DNA from: an uncultured Flavobacteriales bacterium
GTDB lineage: Bacteria; Bacteroidota; Bacteroidia; Flavobacteriales; BACL11
Direction: 5' to 3'
NCBI GenBank assembly: GCA_943789505.1
Contig: CALSUJ010000001.1
Coordinates: 496,001 to 560,000 of the forward strand
DNA: 64,000 bases
Numbering within the stretch: the first letter of the stretch is position 1; each line of letters opens with the position of its first letter. Below the pieces are notes generated by a model, which was not told the origin of the DNA, made no database searches, and was given only the letters and a program-made list of their open reading frames with translations. The position numbers and the translations under genes are program-made. Below, piece by piece: positions 8,931-19,027 of this stretch.

Positions 8931-10430
8931 ATGAGTATTTATAAAGTTGGAGAACAAATGCTAAGTATTTCAGTTATTGCTGAAATTATTGCGGAGGATA
9001 AACAATTAGCCTTAAGCACAAAAGCAAAACAAAAAATTAAGGATTGCCGTGATTATCTGGATAAGAAAATGGAGCACTCAGATGCACCTATTTATGGGAT
9101 AAACACTGGTTTTGGTTCACTTTGTAATCATAAAATAAGCAATGATGATTTAGGTAAACTACAAACTAATTTGGTGCTTTCTCATGCTTGTGGTACTGGC
9201 GATAAAGTGCCAGATGAGATAGTAAAAATTATGCTCTTGTTAAAAGTTCAATCCTTATCATACGGACATTCAGGTGTTCAATTAGAAACTGTTGAACGTC
9301 TTATTGAGATGTTTAATAAAAATATTCTCCCAGTAATTTTCCAGCAAGGAAGTTTAGGGGCTTCAGGTGATTTAGCTCCTTTAGCTCATTTGTCTTTACC
9401 ACTTTTAGGAGTAGGAAAAGTTGTAGTTGATGGAAAGGAAGTAGAAACAAAATCCATTATGAAATCCAATGGGTGGAAAGCTATTGCATTACAATCTAAA
9501 GAGGGATTAGCACTGCTTAATGGAACACAATTTATGGGTGCTTATGGGGTTTGGAGTTTATTAAAAGCTCAGAAACTTTCTTATATGGCTGACATGATTG
9601 GGGCCATTTCATTAGAGGCTTTTGATGGTAGAAGTGAATGTTTTGATGAATTGATTCATTTGGTTCGCCCTCATAAAGGACAATTGAAAACAGCTGAAAA
9701 TATTCGTGATTTCTTAGATGGTAGTGAAATCCAAGAAGGGAAGAAGGAGCATGTTCAAGATCCTTATTCTTTTAGATGTATGCCGCAAGTGCATGGGGCT
9801 AGTAAAGGTGTGATTACGCATGTAAAAGATGTGTTTACTACAGAAATAAATTCAGTAACGGATAACCCAACCATTTTTATTGGTGAGGATAAAATAATTT
9901 CAGGAGGTAATTTCCATGGTCAACCATTGGCTATGGCTATGGATTATTTAGCAATTGGGCTATCAGAATTAGGTTCTATTTCAGAAAGAAGAACTTATCA
10001 ATTGATTTCAGGGCAAAGAGGTTTGCCTGCATTTTTGGTAGCTGAACCTGGTCTTAATTCAGGAATGATGATTCCTCAATATACGGCAGCAAGTATTGCA
10101 AGCCAGAATAAGCAGTTATGTACCCCTGCTTCTGTAGATTCTATCGTTTCATCAAACGGACAGGAGGATCATGTTAGTATGGGAGCAAATGCAGCTACAA
10201 AATTATACAGAGTAGTAGAAAATACTGAACGTATTTTAGCTATTGAACTTTTAAATGCTACTCAGGGTATTGCTTTTAGAAATGCAAAATCTTCTGATTT
10301 TATTGAAGGAATCTTGGATATTTACAGAGATGAAGTGGAATTCTTAAGTGCGGATAGATTACTGCATGATGATATTGAAAGATCAATAGGTTTTTTGCAA
10401 GGTCTTTCAGTTGATACTGAGTTACTTTAA
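8931..10430 (+). CDS. hutH: Histidine ammonia-lyase
   Basis: 499 residues, the normal family length (about 500). The triad that forms the MIO electrophile is in GSLGASGDLAPLAHL (Ala-Ser-Gly near residue 144), and the fumarase/PAL signature follows. Other conserved segments are YGINTGFGSLC near 53 and QDPYSFRCMPQVHGA near 280. It removes ammonia from histidine to give urocanate, the first step of histidine use. The start codon abuts the restored stop of hisS. The other hut genes (hutU, hutI, hutG) are not in this window, so the pathway must be completed elsewhere. The two neighbours share histidine as substrate, which may or may not reflect shared regulation. Confidence 0.95.
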   Translation: MSIYKVGEQMLSISVIAEIIAEDKQLALSTKAKQKIKDCRDYLDKKMEHSDAPIYGINTGFGSLCNHKISNDDLGKLQTNLVLSHACGTGDKVPDEIVKIMLLLKVQSLSYGHSGVQLETVERLIEMFNKNILPVIFQQGSLGASGDLAPLAHLSLPLLGVGKVVVDGKEVETKSIMKSNGWKAIALQSKEGLALLNGTQFMGAYGVWSLLKAQKLSYMADMIGAISLEAFDGRSECFDELIHLVRPHKGQLKTAENIRDFLDGSEIQEGKKEHVQDPYSFRCMPQVHGASKGVITHVKDVFTTEINSVTDNPTIFIGEDKIISGGNFHGQPLAMAMDYLAIGLSELGSISERRTYQLISGQRGLPAFLVAEPGLNSGMMIPQYTAASIASQNKQLCTPASVDSIVSSNGQEDHVSMGANAATKLYRVVENTERILAIELLNATQGIAFRNAKSSDFIEGILDIYRDEVEFLSADRLLHDDIERSIGFLQGLSVDTELL

Positions 10431-10433
10431 AGT

Positions 10434-11081
10434 CTAATTCGTAAAAACATATTCCAATATATTAGCTCCCATTTGTAGAGCTTTTAGTCGGATTTCCTCG
10501 CTATCATTATGTACTTCTGCATCTTCCCATCCATCTCCAATATCAGATTCAAAAGTATAGAGTAATACTAAACGTCCATCAATAACAATACCAAATGCTT
10601 GTGAAGGACTTGCATCATGTTCATGAATCTTTAGGTAAACCATTTTTGAATTTATATTTTCCATGAAAGATAGGATGATTAGTTGGTAATTCTACTAAAT
10701 CTGCTTCAGGGAATACCTTTCTTATTTCTGTACGTACGAAAGGATCCATCCCGTAATTATCATCAATATGTAAGAACCCACCAGCTAATAGATAGTTTCT
10801 TAAATTCTCTCTTTCACTAGCATTAAAAACTACATTTCCATGACCTGTCATGTGTAAGAAAGGATAGTTAAATATATCACTACTTCCTACTTCAACAGTT
10901 GCAGGTTCTTTTTGATGTTTGTACCAATATTTTCGTTTGCAAATGCAATTAGGTTAGGTAGGGCAGTAGGGTTTGCATACCAATCTCCACCACCATTGTA
11001 TTTTAATATAGCTATTTGGTAAGTGTTTTGACCAAAAGTAAATAGAGGAATAAATAATAGTGTGAAAAGTAATTTCTTCAT
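10434..11081 (-). pseudogene. DUF4159 family secreted protein, two frameshifts
   Basis: Three fragments in different frames join into one protein of about 215 residues: 11081-10914 (signal peptide MKKLLFTLLFIPLFTFGQ, then YQIAILKYNGGGDWYANPT), a middle part (HMTGHGNVVF, FLHIDDNYGMDPF) and a C-terminal part (KIHEHDASPSQAFG, GDGWEDAEVHND). This is the standard Bacteroidota DUF4159 sequence, a glutamine-amidotransferase-like fold of unknown role. The breaks lie at a run of five A/T at 10909-10913 (one base missing or two extra) and at 10629 (one extra base). All conserved blocks are intact, so the gene is probably whole in the cell. It follows rsmE. Confidence 0.8.
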
Positions 11082-11084
11082 AAT

Positions 11085-11778
11085 TTAATCTTTTAATATT
11101 TATGGTGTGTGCAGCTATAATTCCTGCTGTTTCTGTTCGTAATCTACTTGTGCCCAAACTTACTGCTTTAAAGTGGTTTTGTAAAGCTAAGTCAATTTCT
11201 TTTTGGTTAAAGTCTCCCTCAGGGCCAATTAATATTATGGTTTTTTCTGCTTTATTTACTGTCTTTAAATCTTTCTTTTCTCCATCCTCACAATGGGCAA
11301 TATACTTAGTACCTTCATAATCCTGTTTTATAAAATCATTTAAACTAATTGCTTCATTTAGCTTTGGTAAATGAAATTTTAATGATTGTTTCATTGCCGA
11401 TAGTAAAATTCGAGAGCATCTTTCAGTTTTTATTACTTTTCTTTCAGAGCGGCTGCAAATAATAGGAGTAATCTCATCAATACCAATTTCAGTAGCTTTT
11501 TCCAAAAACCACTCAAACCTATCCATATTTTTAGTTGGAGCAATGGCAATGTGCAAATGGTAGTTGTGTTGTTTTTCTTTCTGCTCGCTGCTTATAATTT
11601 CTAATCTGCACTTTCTTGTGTCGGCAACTGTTATTTTAGCTTTGTAAAATCCTCCTTTTCCATCTGTAAAATTTAAAATATCACCTTCCTTTTTTCTGAG
11701 TACTTTAGTAGCGTGCTTACTTTCCTCAGCACTCAGTATTATTTCACTTTCAGGATTTTGGATGTAGAATAGTTGCAT
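11085..11778 (-). CDS. rsmE: 16S rRNA (uracil1498-N3)-methyltransferase
   Basis: About 230 residues when the end is placed at the TAA 11087-11085. The N-terminal PUA-like domain begins MQLFYIQNPESEI and contains ESKHATKVLRKKEGD; the SPOUT methyltransferase knot shows LIGPEGDFNQKEIDLA and LGTSRLRTETAGIIA, which binds S-adenosylmethionine. It methylates U1498 of 16S rRNA. Read without correction, the frame runs on to 10954 through the next gene; a one-base indel in the AAAA at 11091-11094 would instead end the protein INIKD, the usual family ending, three bases before the DUF4159 ATG. The long readthrough tail is therefore rejected. Confidence 0.88.
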
Positions 11779-11791
11779 AAATCAAAAGTAT

Positions 11792-11818
11792 AAAAAAAGC
11801 CGAGCATTTGCTCGGCTT
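11792..11818 (-). terminator. Rho-independent terminator after pckA
   Basis: A perfect 10-bp inverted repeat, AAGCCGAGCA (11797-11806) and TGCTCGGCTT (11809-11818) with a 2-nt centre, is followed on the minus strand by a run of seven T (11798-11792). It lies 26 bp beyond the pckA stop and just before the rsmE start, so it ends the pckA transcript. Confidence 0.88.
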
Positions 11819-11843
11819 GTTCTATAATCTATGGTATAAATAT

Positions 11844-13455
11844 TTATTGTTTCATTGTTGCTTTTGGTGCTGCATCTAAAATTTCAGCATTTGCATTGTC
11901 AGCAAACTGAGCAAAGTTTTTATTGAAAGCATTAGCCAGTTCATTGGCTTTTGCATCATAAGCATTCTTATCTTCCCAAGTATTTTTAGGGCTTAAAATT
12001 TCAGAGGGTACATTAGGGCAAGCAGTTGGCATCTTTAGTCCAAATACTTCATGTGTGGTATATTCTGACTGTTTCCAACTCACCATTTAGTATAGCTGTA
12101 ATCATAGCTCTTGTGTATTTCAAAGAAATACGCTCTCCAACGCCATAAACTCCACCTGACCAACCAGTATTTATTAGCCAAACATTTACATTGTTTTCTT
12201 GCATTTTATTTCCTAACATTTCAGCATATTTTGTTGGGTGCAAAGGCATAAATGGTGCCCCAAAACAAGCAGAGAAAGTAGTCTGAGGTTCAGTAACGCC
12301 TTCCTCAGTTCCAGCAACCTTTGCAGTATAACCTGAAATAAAATGGTACATAGCCTGTCCTGTAGTTAATTTGGATACAGGAGGTAAAACTCCAAACGCA
12401 TCAGCTGTTAGGAAGAATATATTTTTTGGATTCTTACCAAGTGATGGCTTTGCAATATTTTCTATATGATCAATTGGATAACTTACTCTTGTGTTTTGAG
12501 TAATTGATCCATCTTCATAGTTTGGCTCATTTGTTCCTTCAAAAAAGGATATGTTTTCCAAAAGGGCTCCTGGCTTTATGGCTGCAAATATATCGGGCTC
12601 TTTCTCTGCAGAAAGGTCAATACATTTTGCATAACACCCTCCTTCAAAGTTAAAAACAGTATCCTTACTCCAACCGTGCTCATCATCACCAATTAGGTTT
12701 CTGTTTGGGTCAGCCGAAAGAGTGGTTTTTCCTGTTCCTGATAGTCCAAAGAAAATAGCTGTGTCACCTTCTTTTCCAGTATTAGCACTACAGTGCATAG
12801 GAAGTACATTCTTTTGGTGAGGTAATATAAAGTTTAAAGCGGAGAATATTCCTTTTTTGATTTCACCAGTATAACCAGTACCACCAATAAGAATAATCTT
12901 TTTTGTAAAGTTAAGAATAGCAAAGTTATGCTGACGGGTTCCGTCAACTTCAGCATCTGCCATAAATCCTGGTGCATTTAAGATAGTCCATTCTGCATCA
13001 AAACTCTCAATTTCAGTATCAGTAGGGCGTAGGAACATGTTGTAGGCAAACATATTGCTCCAAGCATGTTCATTAACTACACGAATATTCATTTTGTATT
13101 TTTCTTCAGCACAAGCGTAAACATCTCTTACATAAAGCTCTTTTTTACTTAAGTAGTTCAATACTTTCTGATGTAATGCATCAAATTTGTTTTCATCAAA
13201 GGATAAATTAACATCTCCCCACCAAACGGATTCTTCAGTAATAGCATCTCTCACAATAAAACGATCCATTGGCGAACGGCCAGTAAATTCTCCTGTATTG
13301 ATATTGATTGCCCCGCTTGAGGTTAAGGTTGCTTGTCCTTTTTCAACTGCAATATTAGCCAATTCTTTAGCTGATAAGTTCCAGTGTGCAGTTGCGTTTT
13401 TAATTCCTAAATCAGAGATGGTAGCATTAATTGCTCGCTTGCCTGTTTCGGTCAT
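11844..13455 (-). CDS. pckA: ATP-dependent phosphoenolpyruvate carboxykinase, one frameshift
   Basis: About 537 residues once one extra base near 12066-12068 is removed. The main frame (to 12049) carries the PEPCK-specific P-loop FFGLSGTGKTTLSADP near residue 242, the metal site IGDDEHGW and the substrate segment YPIDHIENI. The remaining 60 or so residues (EYTTHEVFGLKMPTACP, then PSEILSPKNTW) continue in another frame, exactly as in the family. It converts oxaloacetate to PEP for gluconeogenesis, as expected of an amino-acid-fed heterotroph. It is a single-gene unit: a -7 promoter element lies upstream and a strong terminator downstream. The frameshift is likely artefactual. Confidence 0.92.
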
Positions 13456-13482
13456 AATATTTTTTGTTTTGTTTTATGGGGC

Positions 13483-13490
13483 CAAAGTTA
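13483..13490 (-). promoter_or_regulatory. TAnnTTTG -7 element of pckA
   Basis: On the minus strand TAACTTTG (13490-13483) fits TAnnTTTG and lies 27 nt before the pckA ATG. A TTG at 13510-13508 sits 17 nt upstream, slightly closer than the usual -33 spacing. Confidence 0.5.
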
Positions 13491-13521
13491 AAGATTAATC
13501 GCTTATACAATAATATTATGC

Positions 13522-13902
13522 TTATTTTTTAATGCTAAAGAATAACCCTATCCATGAAGTAATTAATAATAGGCCTCCAATAGGAGTTATTGGTCCTAGA
13601 TAAGACATTGAAAATCCGATTAAATCCTGAATGTTTAATAAGTAAATAGAAAATGAAAATAGAATGATTCCTGCAGACATTATTTTAATTATGCTGCTTA
13701 ACCTTTTAGTGAAATAATTCATATTGAAGGAAAGAATTAAAATAGTTAATCCATGAAAAAATTGATATCTAACTCCTGTTTGAAATGAGCTGAGTTGACT
13801 TTCACTAAGCACCTCTTTTAAGGCGTGAGCACCAAAAGCTCCTAATATTACTGCACTTAGGCAAAATAGGATTGCTATTTTTATTGAATTTTCTGTTGTC
13901 AT
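13522..13902 (-). CDS. DUF423 family small membrane protein
   Basis: 126 residues from the ATG at 13902; the longer frame to 13941 adds an unconserved tail without a hydrophobic start. The sequence has four hydrophobic segments and the hallmark GAFGAHAL (residues about 20-27), followed by FQTGVRYQFFHGLTIL, both typical of DUF423/YwdK proteins. They are inner-membrane proteins of unknown function. The gene is divergent from the saccharopine-dehydrogenase-like gene, 57 bp away, and tandem with pckA but with that gene's own promoter between. Confidence 0.85.
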   Translation of the reverse strand: MTTENSIKIAILFCLSAVILGAFGAHALKEVLSESQLSSFQTGVRYQFFHGLTILILSFNMNYFTKRLSSIIKIMSAGIILFSFSIYLLNIQDLIGFSMSYLGPITPIGGLLLITSWIGLFFSIKK

Positions 13903-13959
13903 TTTGTTTCCTTTATTGGAGCAAAAATAATACTTTAGCACCTGAATTTACAAAAGCAA

Positions 13960-15288
13960 ATGAAAAAGATATTAGTAATAGGAGCAGGAAGGTCAGCAGT
14001 GACATTAATTAAGTATTTATTGGATAATTCAATAGCTAATAATTGGCTCGTTACAGTTGCTGATTTTTCAATTGAACTAGCAGAACTAGCAGTTGCTAAT
14101 CATGAAAATGGAAAAGCAATTTTATTTAATGTAACGGATGAAATACAAAGAAAATCTGAAATAGGAAATGCTGATATTGTAATATCTATGTTACCAGCAA
14201 GCTTACATATTACTGTTGCTAAGGATTGTATTTCTTTAGCTAAAAACTTGGTTACGGCATCTTATGTTTCTCCAGAAATTGCTGATTTAGATGAAAAGGC
14301 AAAACAAGCAGGTGTACTCTTGTTAAATGAAATTGGTTTAGATCCTGGAATTGATCATATGTCTGCTATGCAAGTAATTGATGAAATCAAAGAAAATGGT
14401 GGTGAACTGACTTCTTTCAAATCCTTTTGTGGTGGTCTTGTTCATCCTGATTATGATAACAATCCTTGGAATTATAAATTCACTTGGAACCCTAGAAATG
14501 TAGTATTAGCAGGGCAAGGTACTGCACAATACATTAAGCAAGGGAAATATAAATACATACCTTATACTAAACTTTTTGAACGTACAGAAGTAATGGAAGT
14601 ATTGGATGCAGGAGAATTTGAGGGTTATGCAAACAGAGATTCATTGGGTATAGAGTCTGCTTATGGATTAGAGGATATCCCAACTCTTTTTAGAGGTACG
14701 CTTAGAAGAAAAGGATATTGCAAAGCTTGGAATATGTTTGTGCAGTTAGGCATGACAGATGATACTTATAAAGTTGAAAATTCAGAAAATTTAACTTACA
14801 GAGCATTTATTAATTTATTTTTCCCTTACAATAACGAACTTTCTGTTGAAGAAAAGTTCTGTAGTTATTTAAATCTATCTCAGGATTCTGAGGAATTTAG
14901 TAAAATTGAATGGTTAGGTGTTTTTACAGATACTATTGTAGCTTTAAAAGATGCTTCTCCAGCTCAGATTTTACAAAAAATTTGTGAAGAAAAATGGACG
15001 TTAGATGCTGAAGATAAAGATATGATAGTAATGCAGCACCAGTTTGAGTATGTGCAAAATGGAGAGCAAAAGAAACTAAATTCCTCATTACTTGTTTTTG
15101 GAGATGATCCTAGATATACTTCTATGGCAAAAACAGTAGGATTACCAGTAGCTATTGCTGCCAAATTAATTTTAACTGGTAAGATTAAATCAACTGGAGT
15201 GAAAATCCCGACTACTAAAGATATTTATATTCCCGTATTAAAAGAATTGGAAGAAAATGGAATTAACTTTGTTGAGGAGTTAGTTTAA
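13960..15288 (+). CDS. Saccharopine dehydrogenase-like NAD(P)-dependent oxidoreductase
   Basis: 442 residues. An N-terminal Rossmann fold begins MKKILVIGAGRSAVTLIKYL with GxGxxxxxxxxxL nucleotide-binding spacing, then ADIVISMLPASLH and NEIGLDPGIDHMSAM near residue 127, which are hallmarks of saccharopine dehydrogenase and its catalytic domain. It probably acts in lysine breakdown by the saccharopine route (glutamate-forming or lysine-forming activity cannot be told apart here). It is a single gene that converges on rimM, overlapping its 3' end by 9 bp. No lysine-ketoglutarate reductase partner is adjacent. Confidence 0.85.
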   Translation: MKKILVIGAGRSAVTLIKYLLDNSIANNWLVTVADFSIELAELAVANHENGKAILFNVTDEIQRKSEIGNADIVISMLPASLHITVAKDCISLAKNLVTASYVSPEIADLDEKAKQAGVLLLNEIGLDPGIDHMSAMQVIDEIKENGGELTSFKSFCGGLVHPDYDNNPWNYKFTWNPRNVVLAGQGTAQYIKQGKYKYIPYTKLFERTEVMEVLDAGEFEGYANRDSLGIESAYGLEDIPTLFRGTLRRKGYCKAWNMFVQLGMTDDTYKVENSENLTYRAFINLFFPYNNELSVEEKFCSYLNLSQDSEEFSKIEWLGVFTDTIVALKDASPAQILQKICEEKWTLDAEDKDMIVMQHQFEYVQNGEQKKLNSSLLVFGDDPRYTSMAKTVGLPVAIAAKLILTGKIKSTGVKIPTTKDIYIPVLKELEENGINFVEELV

Positions 15289-15801
15289 ATCTAACAATTC
15301 ATCAGGAATTTGGACTTCCATCACACCTTCTTTTGGGTCAATTCCTTTTACAAATTGTTCGTGCATTGGGAAACAAAATTCTATGCCGTTTTTTTCAACA
15401 TAAATTAATTGCTGTGAAGTTTGTGAGTTTATGTAGGATATTTTGCCTAATTCTCCATGCTTAATATCAAATACAGTATAGCCAATTAGCTTTTTCTCTG
15501 TAATTTCAAGTTCATCTGTTTTAGGAATCAATTCCTTGGGTAAATATACTTTTCGTTTGAGTATTTTCTTAGCTAAAGCCTCATTTTCTATATCTTCAAA
15601 TTTTACAAGAACAACATTGGGTTTTGTTGCACGTGCTTGTTCAATAAAGTAAGGGACAAGCTCATTATTCTGCTCAATTAAAAAATAAGTAAGCTTAGAA
15701 AAATCAAAAGGGATGTCATCATCATTATAGATATTGACATCCCCTTTATAACCATGCAATTTAAAAACTGTTCCAAATAAGAAGCAATCTTTTTTTTGCA
15801 T
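15280..15801 (-). CDS. rimM: Ribosome maturation factor RimM
   Basis: 173 residues from ATG 15801 (MQKKDCFLFGTVFKLHGYKGD), the standard RimM length. The RimM N-terminal domain shows GTVFKLHGYKGDV and the PRC-barrel domain ends FCFPMHEQFVKGIDPKEGVM. It binds ribosomal protein S19 and assists 30S head assembly. A longer frame to 15948 would add a Leu/Lys-rich stretch that is merely the rpsP repeat read in another frame, so it is rejected. The gene starts 10 bp after rpsP, the usual rpsP-rimM pairing; trmD and rplS do not follow. Confidence 0.92.
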   Translation of the reverse strand: MQKKDCFLFGTVFKLHGYKGDVNIYNDDDIPFDFSKLTYFLIEQNNELVPYFIEQARATKPNVVLVKFEDIENEALAKKILKRKVYLPKELIPKTDELEITEKKLIGYTVFDIKHGELGKISYINSQTSQQLIYVEKNGIEFCFPMHEQFVKGIDPKEGVMEVQIPDELLDLN

Positions 15802-15811
15802 TACGTGAGTA

Positions 15812-16408
15812 TTAAGCTTCTTCTGTTTTTTCTTCAGCAGCTGGTGCTTCTTCAGCAGCTGGTGCTTCTTCAGCAGCAGGAGCTTCTTCAGTAGCAGGAG
15901 CTTCTTCAGTAGCAGGAGCTTCTTCAGCAACAGGAGCTTCTTCAGCAACAGGAGTATTTTTAAGTGCTATTGCTATCGCTCTTTCATCACTCTTAGCTTT
16001 TTCAGCAGCTAATGCCGCTTTTTCAGCAGCAATTACTGCTTTTTCTATTCCTGATTTTTCATCAGCTACTTTATTTTCTTTGTCTTCCATCCAAGCTGTA
16101 AATCTTTTTTCAGCCTCTTCTTCTGTGAAAGCACCCTTAGCTACACCAGCCATTAAGTGTTTTTTCATCATTACTCCTTTGTAAGAAAGTATTGCTCTTA
16201 CCGTATCAGAAGGTTGTGCACCTTTAAGTAGCCAATTTACTGCGCCATCAAAATCTAAATCGATTGTTGCAGGCTTAGTGTTAGGATTATATACTCCTAA
16301 TTTTTCAATAAATCTTCCGTTTCTTGGAGCTTTTTGGTCAGCTACTACTATATGGTAAAATGCTTGTTTTTTTCTACCGTGTCTTGCTAATCTTATTCTT
16401 GTTGACAT
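15812..16408 (-). CDS. rpsP: 30S ribosomal protein S16 with Ala/Glu-rich tail
   Basis: 198 residues. The first 80 or so ([20 protein letters not shown], then [19 protein letters not shown]) are the S16 core that binds 16S rRNA. A lysine- and alanine-rich linker follows, and the last 47 residues are seven APxxEE units plus KTEEA. Extended S16 proteins are usual in Bacteroidota, but the tail here is a near-perfect DNA repeat and so is likely to vary in length between strains. It leads the rpsP-rimM operon; a -7 element and a leader hairpin lie upstream. Confidence 0.95.
   Translation of the reverse strand: MSTRIRLARHGRKKQAFYHIVVADQKAPRNGRFIEKLGVYNPNTKPATIDLDFDGAVNWLLKGAQPSDTVRAILSYKGVMMKKHLMAGVAKGAFTEEEAEKRFTAWMEDKENKVADEKSGIEKAVIAAEKAALAAEKAKSDERAIAIALKNTPVAEEAPVAEEAPATEEAPATEEAPAAEEAPAAEEAPAAEEKTEEA
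15830..15955 (-). repeat. Seven 18-bp tandem repeats inside rpsP
   Basis: Seven consecutive 18-bp units encode APVAEE twice, APATEE twice and APAAEE three times. Paired identical neighbours suggest stepwise duplication by slippage. Reading the same bases in a shifted frame gives a spurious Leu-Lys repeat upstream of rimM. Confidence 0.9.
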
Positions 16409-16445
16409 TTTTTTTTAATTTGGTTAAACCATCTCTGTGATTAGT

Positions 16446-16472
16446 CCTCATTATTGAGGGGCTGCAAAATTA
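16446..16472 (-). promoter_or_regulatory. rpsP promoter element and 5' leader hairpin
   Basis: On the minus strand TAATTTTG (16472-16465) fits the TAnnTTTG -7 element. A few bases downstream, near the predicted transcript start, CCTCA/TGAGG (16446-16459) forms a 5-bp stem with a 4-nt loop, followed by about 37 nt of leader before the S16 ATG. A leader hairpin could stabilise the mRNA or serve in autoregulation; that is inference. Confidence 0.4.
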
Positions 16473-16567
16473 TAAATATTTTCCAAATTAAACCTAATTG
16501 TTATATGATTTATTTATGTTATGATTTTTCATGATCATTAAAACAGTTATTTATCATAAAAAATGAT

Positions 16568-16575
16568 TAATTTTG
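16568..16575 (+). promoter_or_regulatory. TAnnTTTG -7 element of the E1 dehydrogenase gene
   Basis: TAATTTTG fits TAnnTTTG and lies 24 nt before the reconstructed ATG at 16600, supporting that start over the GTG at 16727 where the unshifted frame opens. It is divergent from the rpsP promoter about 100 bp away. Confidence 0.5.
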
Positions 16576-16599
16576 GCGTCCGAAATTTTAATTTGAATT

Positions 16600-19027
16600 A
16601 TGATGAGTACAAAAGTGAAAACAGTAAGATAAGAAGATCTCAAAGGATGATTTTAAATCAACTATTTTATCTGATTACAGGTTAGCTGCTGAAGTAAGAG
16701 AATCAGGAGCTCAAGGAAGGCGAGATGTGCTTTCTGGTAAAGGTAGTTTTGGGATTTTTGGTGATGGAAAAGAATTAGCTCAAATTGCTTTAGCTAAAGT
16801 ATTTAGACATGGTGATTTTCGTGCGGGTTACTATAGAGATCAAGCTTTAATGACTGCATTGGGGCAATATTCTCCAAAACATATGTTTTCTGCTTTGTAT
16901 GGTGATCCTGAATTAGAAAGAGAGCCATCTTCAGGCTCTAGACAAATGATGAATCATTTCGGAACTCGTTTCTTAAATGATGATGGAAGTTGGAAGAATT
17001 TGATGGAACAGAATAATTCTACTTCTGATATGGCTTGTTTAGCTTCACAGTTTCCAAGATTAGTTGGTTTAGCTCAGGCATCACAGGTTTATAGAGATAA
17101 TCCTGAATTAGCTAAGAGTAAGCCAGGATTTACTAATGGAGGTTCAGAAATTGCTTTTGCAACAATTGGAAATTCTTCTTGTGCTGAAGGTCATTTCTTT
17201 GAAGCAGTAAATGCAATTGGAGTTTTACAAGTTCCTGCTATTATTTCTATTTGGGATGATGGTTACGGAATTTCAGTTGCGAATGATATACAGATGACTA
17301 AGTCAGATGTTTCAGAAGTATTGAAGGGTTTCCAGATGGATGAGAAAGGGGCTGGTTATGATATTGTAAAAGTAATGGCTTGGGATTATCCTGCATTAAT
17401 TTCAGCTTATGAAAAAGCGGAGAAATTAGCCAGAGAAAAGCATATTCCTTCTATTATTCATGTTATTGAAATGACACAGCCTACTGGTCATTCAACGTCT
17501 GGTTCTCATGCTCGATATAAAAGTAAAGAGAGATTACAATGGGAAATTGATTTTGATTGTAATAAGAAATTTAAGGAATGGATTTTAGAAAATGAAATTG
17601 CTACTCAAGAAGATTTATCTAATATTGATAAGGAAGTTATTAAATTTGTAAAAGAACAGAAGAAAGAAGCTTGGACAGAGTATCAGGCTCCTATTAAAGT
17701 AGAGCTAAAAGAAGTGATTACTATTTTTAATTCTATTGCTGCTCAAGTAAGTATTCCTGAAATTGCAGATTGGATTAAAGATTTAAATCAATCGGCAATG
17801 TTTGGTATTTTCAGAAGAGATTATTTAAGTAAAGCAAGGATGCTTTTAGGAATGATTGTAAATGAAGATATTCCTGAAAAAGCAACTTTGCGTAATTTCA
17901 TTAATAGAACTAACTCTGAAAACTACAATAGATATAATACGAAACTATATAATGAAACATCAACTTCTGCATTAAAGGTTGCAGAGGTTAAACCTACTTA
18001 TAATAACGACAGTGAAGAGGTGGATGCGAGAATTATTTTAAGAGATAACTTCCATCATATGTTTGAAGCTATTCCGGAAGCAATGATTTTTGGAGAAGAT
18101 GTTGGTAAAATTGGTGGTGTAAATCAGGGTGTTGAAGGTTTACAAGATAAGTTTGGTGAAAGTAGAGTAGCTGATACAGGCATTAGAGAAGCAACCATTA
18201 TTGGTCAAGGAATCGGACTTTCTTTAAGAGGATTAAAGCCTATTGCTGAGATGCAATATTTGGATTATGTAATTTATGGTTTTCAACCTATGGTAGATGA
18301 TATTGCATCTTTACACTACAGAACTCATGGTGGACAAATTACGCCTTTAATTATTCGTACTAGAGGGCATAGATTAGAAGGAATCTGGCATTCAGGATCT
18401 CCAATGGGAATGTTGTTAAACGGTACTAGAGGAATGTATTTGTGTGTGCCAAGAGATATGACAAGAGCAGCAGGATTTTACAATACTTTAATGCAATCGA
18501 ACGATCCAGCTATGGTAATTGAGTGCTTAAACGGATATAGAGTAAAAGAAAAATTGCCAAATAATATTGGTGAATTCAGAGTTCCATTAGGTAAAGTAGA
18601 AACCACTAGAGAAGGAAATGATATTACTTTGGTTTCTTACGGAAGTACTTGGAAAATAGTAATGGATGCTGCTGAGCAATTAGAAAGAGCAGGAATCTCT
18701 TGTGAGGTGATTGATACGCAAACTTTAGTCCCTTTTGATTTATCGCATGATATTGTAGAGAGCGTGAAGAAAACTAACCGATTATTAGTGATTGATGAGG
18801 ATGTTCCTGGAGGTGGATCAGCTTATATTTTGCAGAAAATTGTAGAAGAACAAGATGCTTATCACTTCTTAGATTCTGAGCCTCAAACTTTAGCAGCTAA
18901 AGCTCACCGTCCTCCTTATGGTAAAGATGGTGATTACTTTACAAAACCATCTGCAGAAGATATTTTTGAAAAAGTATATAAAATGATGGGTGAAGTAAAT
19001 CCTACTAAATTCCCATCTTTATACTAA
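16600..19027 (+). CDS. 2-oxo acid dehydrogenase E1, fused alpha-beta subunit, early frameshift
   Basis: About 808 residues. The first half is an E1-alpha domain binding thiamine diphosphate (GNSSCAEGHFFEAVNAIG, WDDGYGISVANDI), the second an E1-beta transketolase-like domain (FGEDVGKIGGVNQGVEGL, DTGIREATIIGQGIG, EMQYLDY) ending in a transketolase C-terminal domain. It decarboxylates a 2-oxo acid, probably a branched-chain one, for transfer to a lipoyl E2 encoded elsewhere. The unshifted frame only opens at GTG 16727, but DDFKSTILSDYRLAAEVRE just upstream is normal E1 sequence; an extra A near 16626 separates it from the ATG. murQ begins right after the stop codon. Confidence 0.88.

Noticed and set aside
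10954-11084. Trp-rich C-terminal extension of RsmE
   Set aside because: It is the start of the DUF4159 gene read out of frame after an indel at 11091-11094.
15802-15948. Leu/Lys-rich N-terminal extension of RimM
   Set aside because: It is the rpsP 18-bp repeat read in another frame; RimM homologues start at MQKKD.
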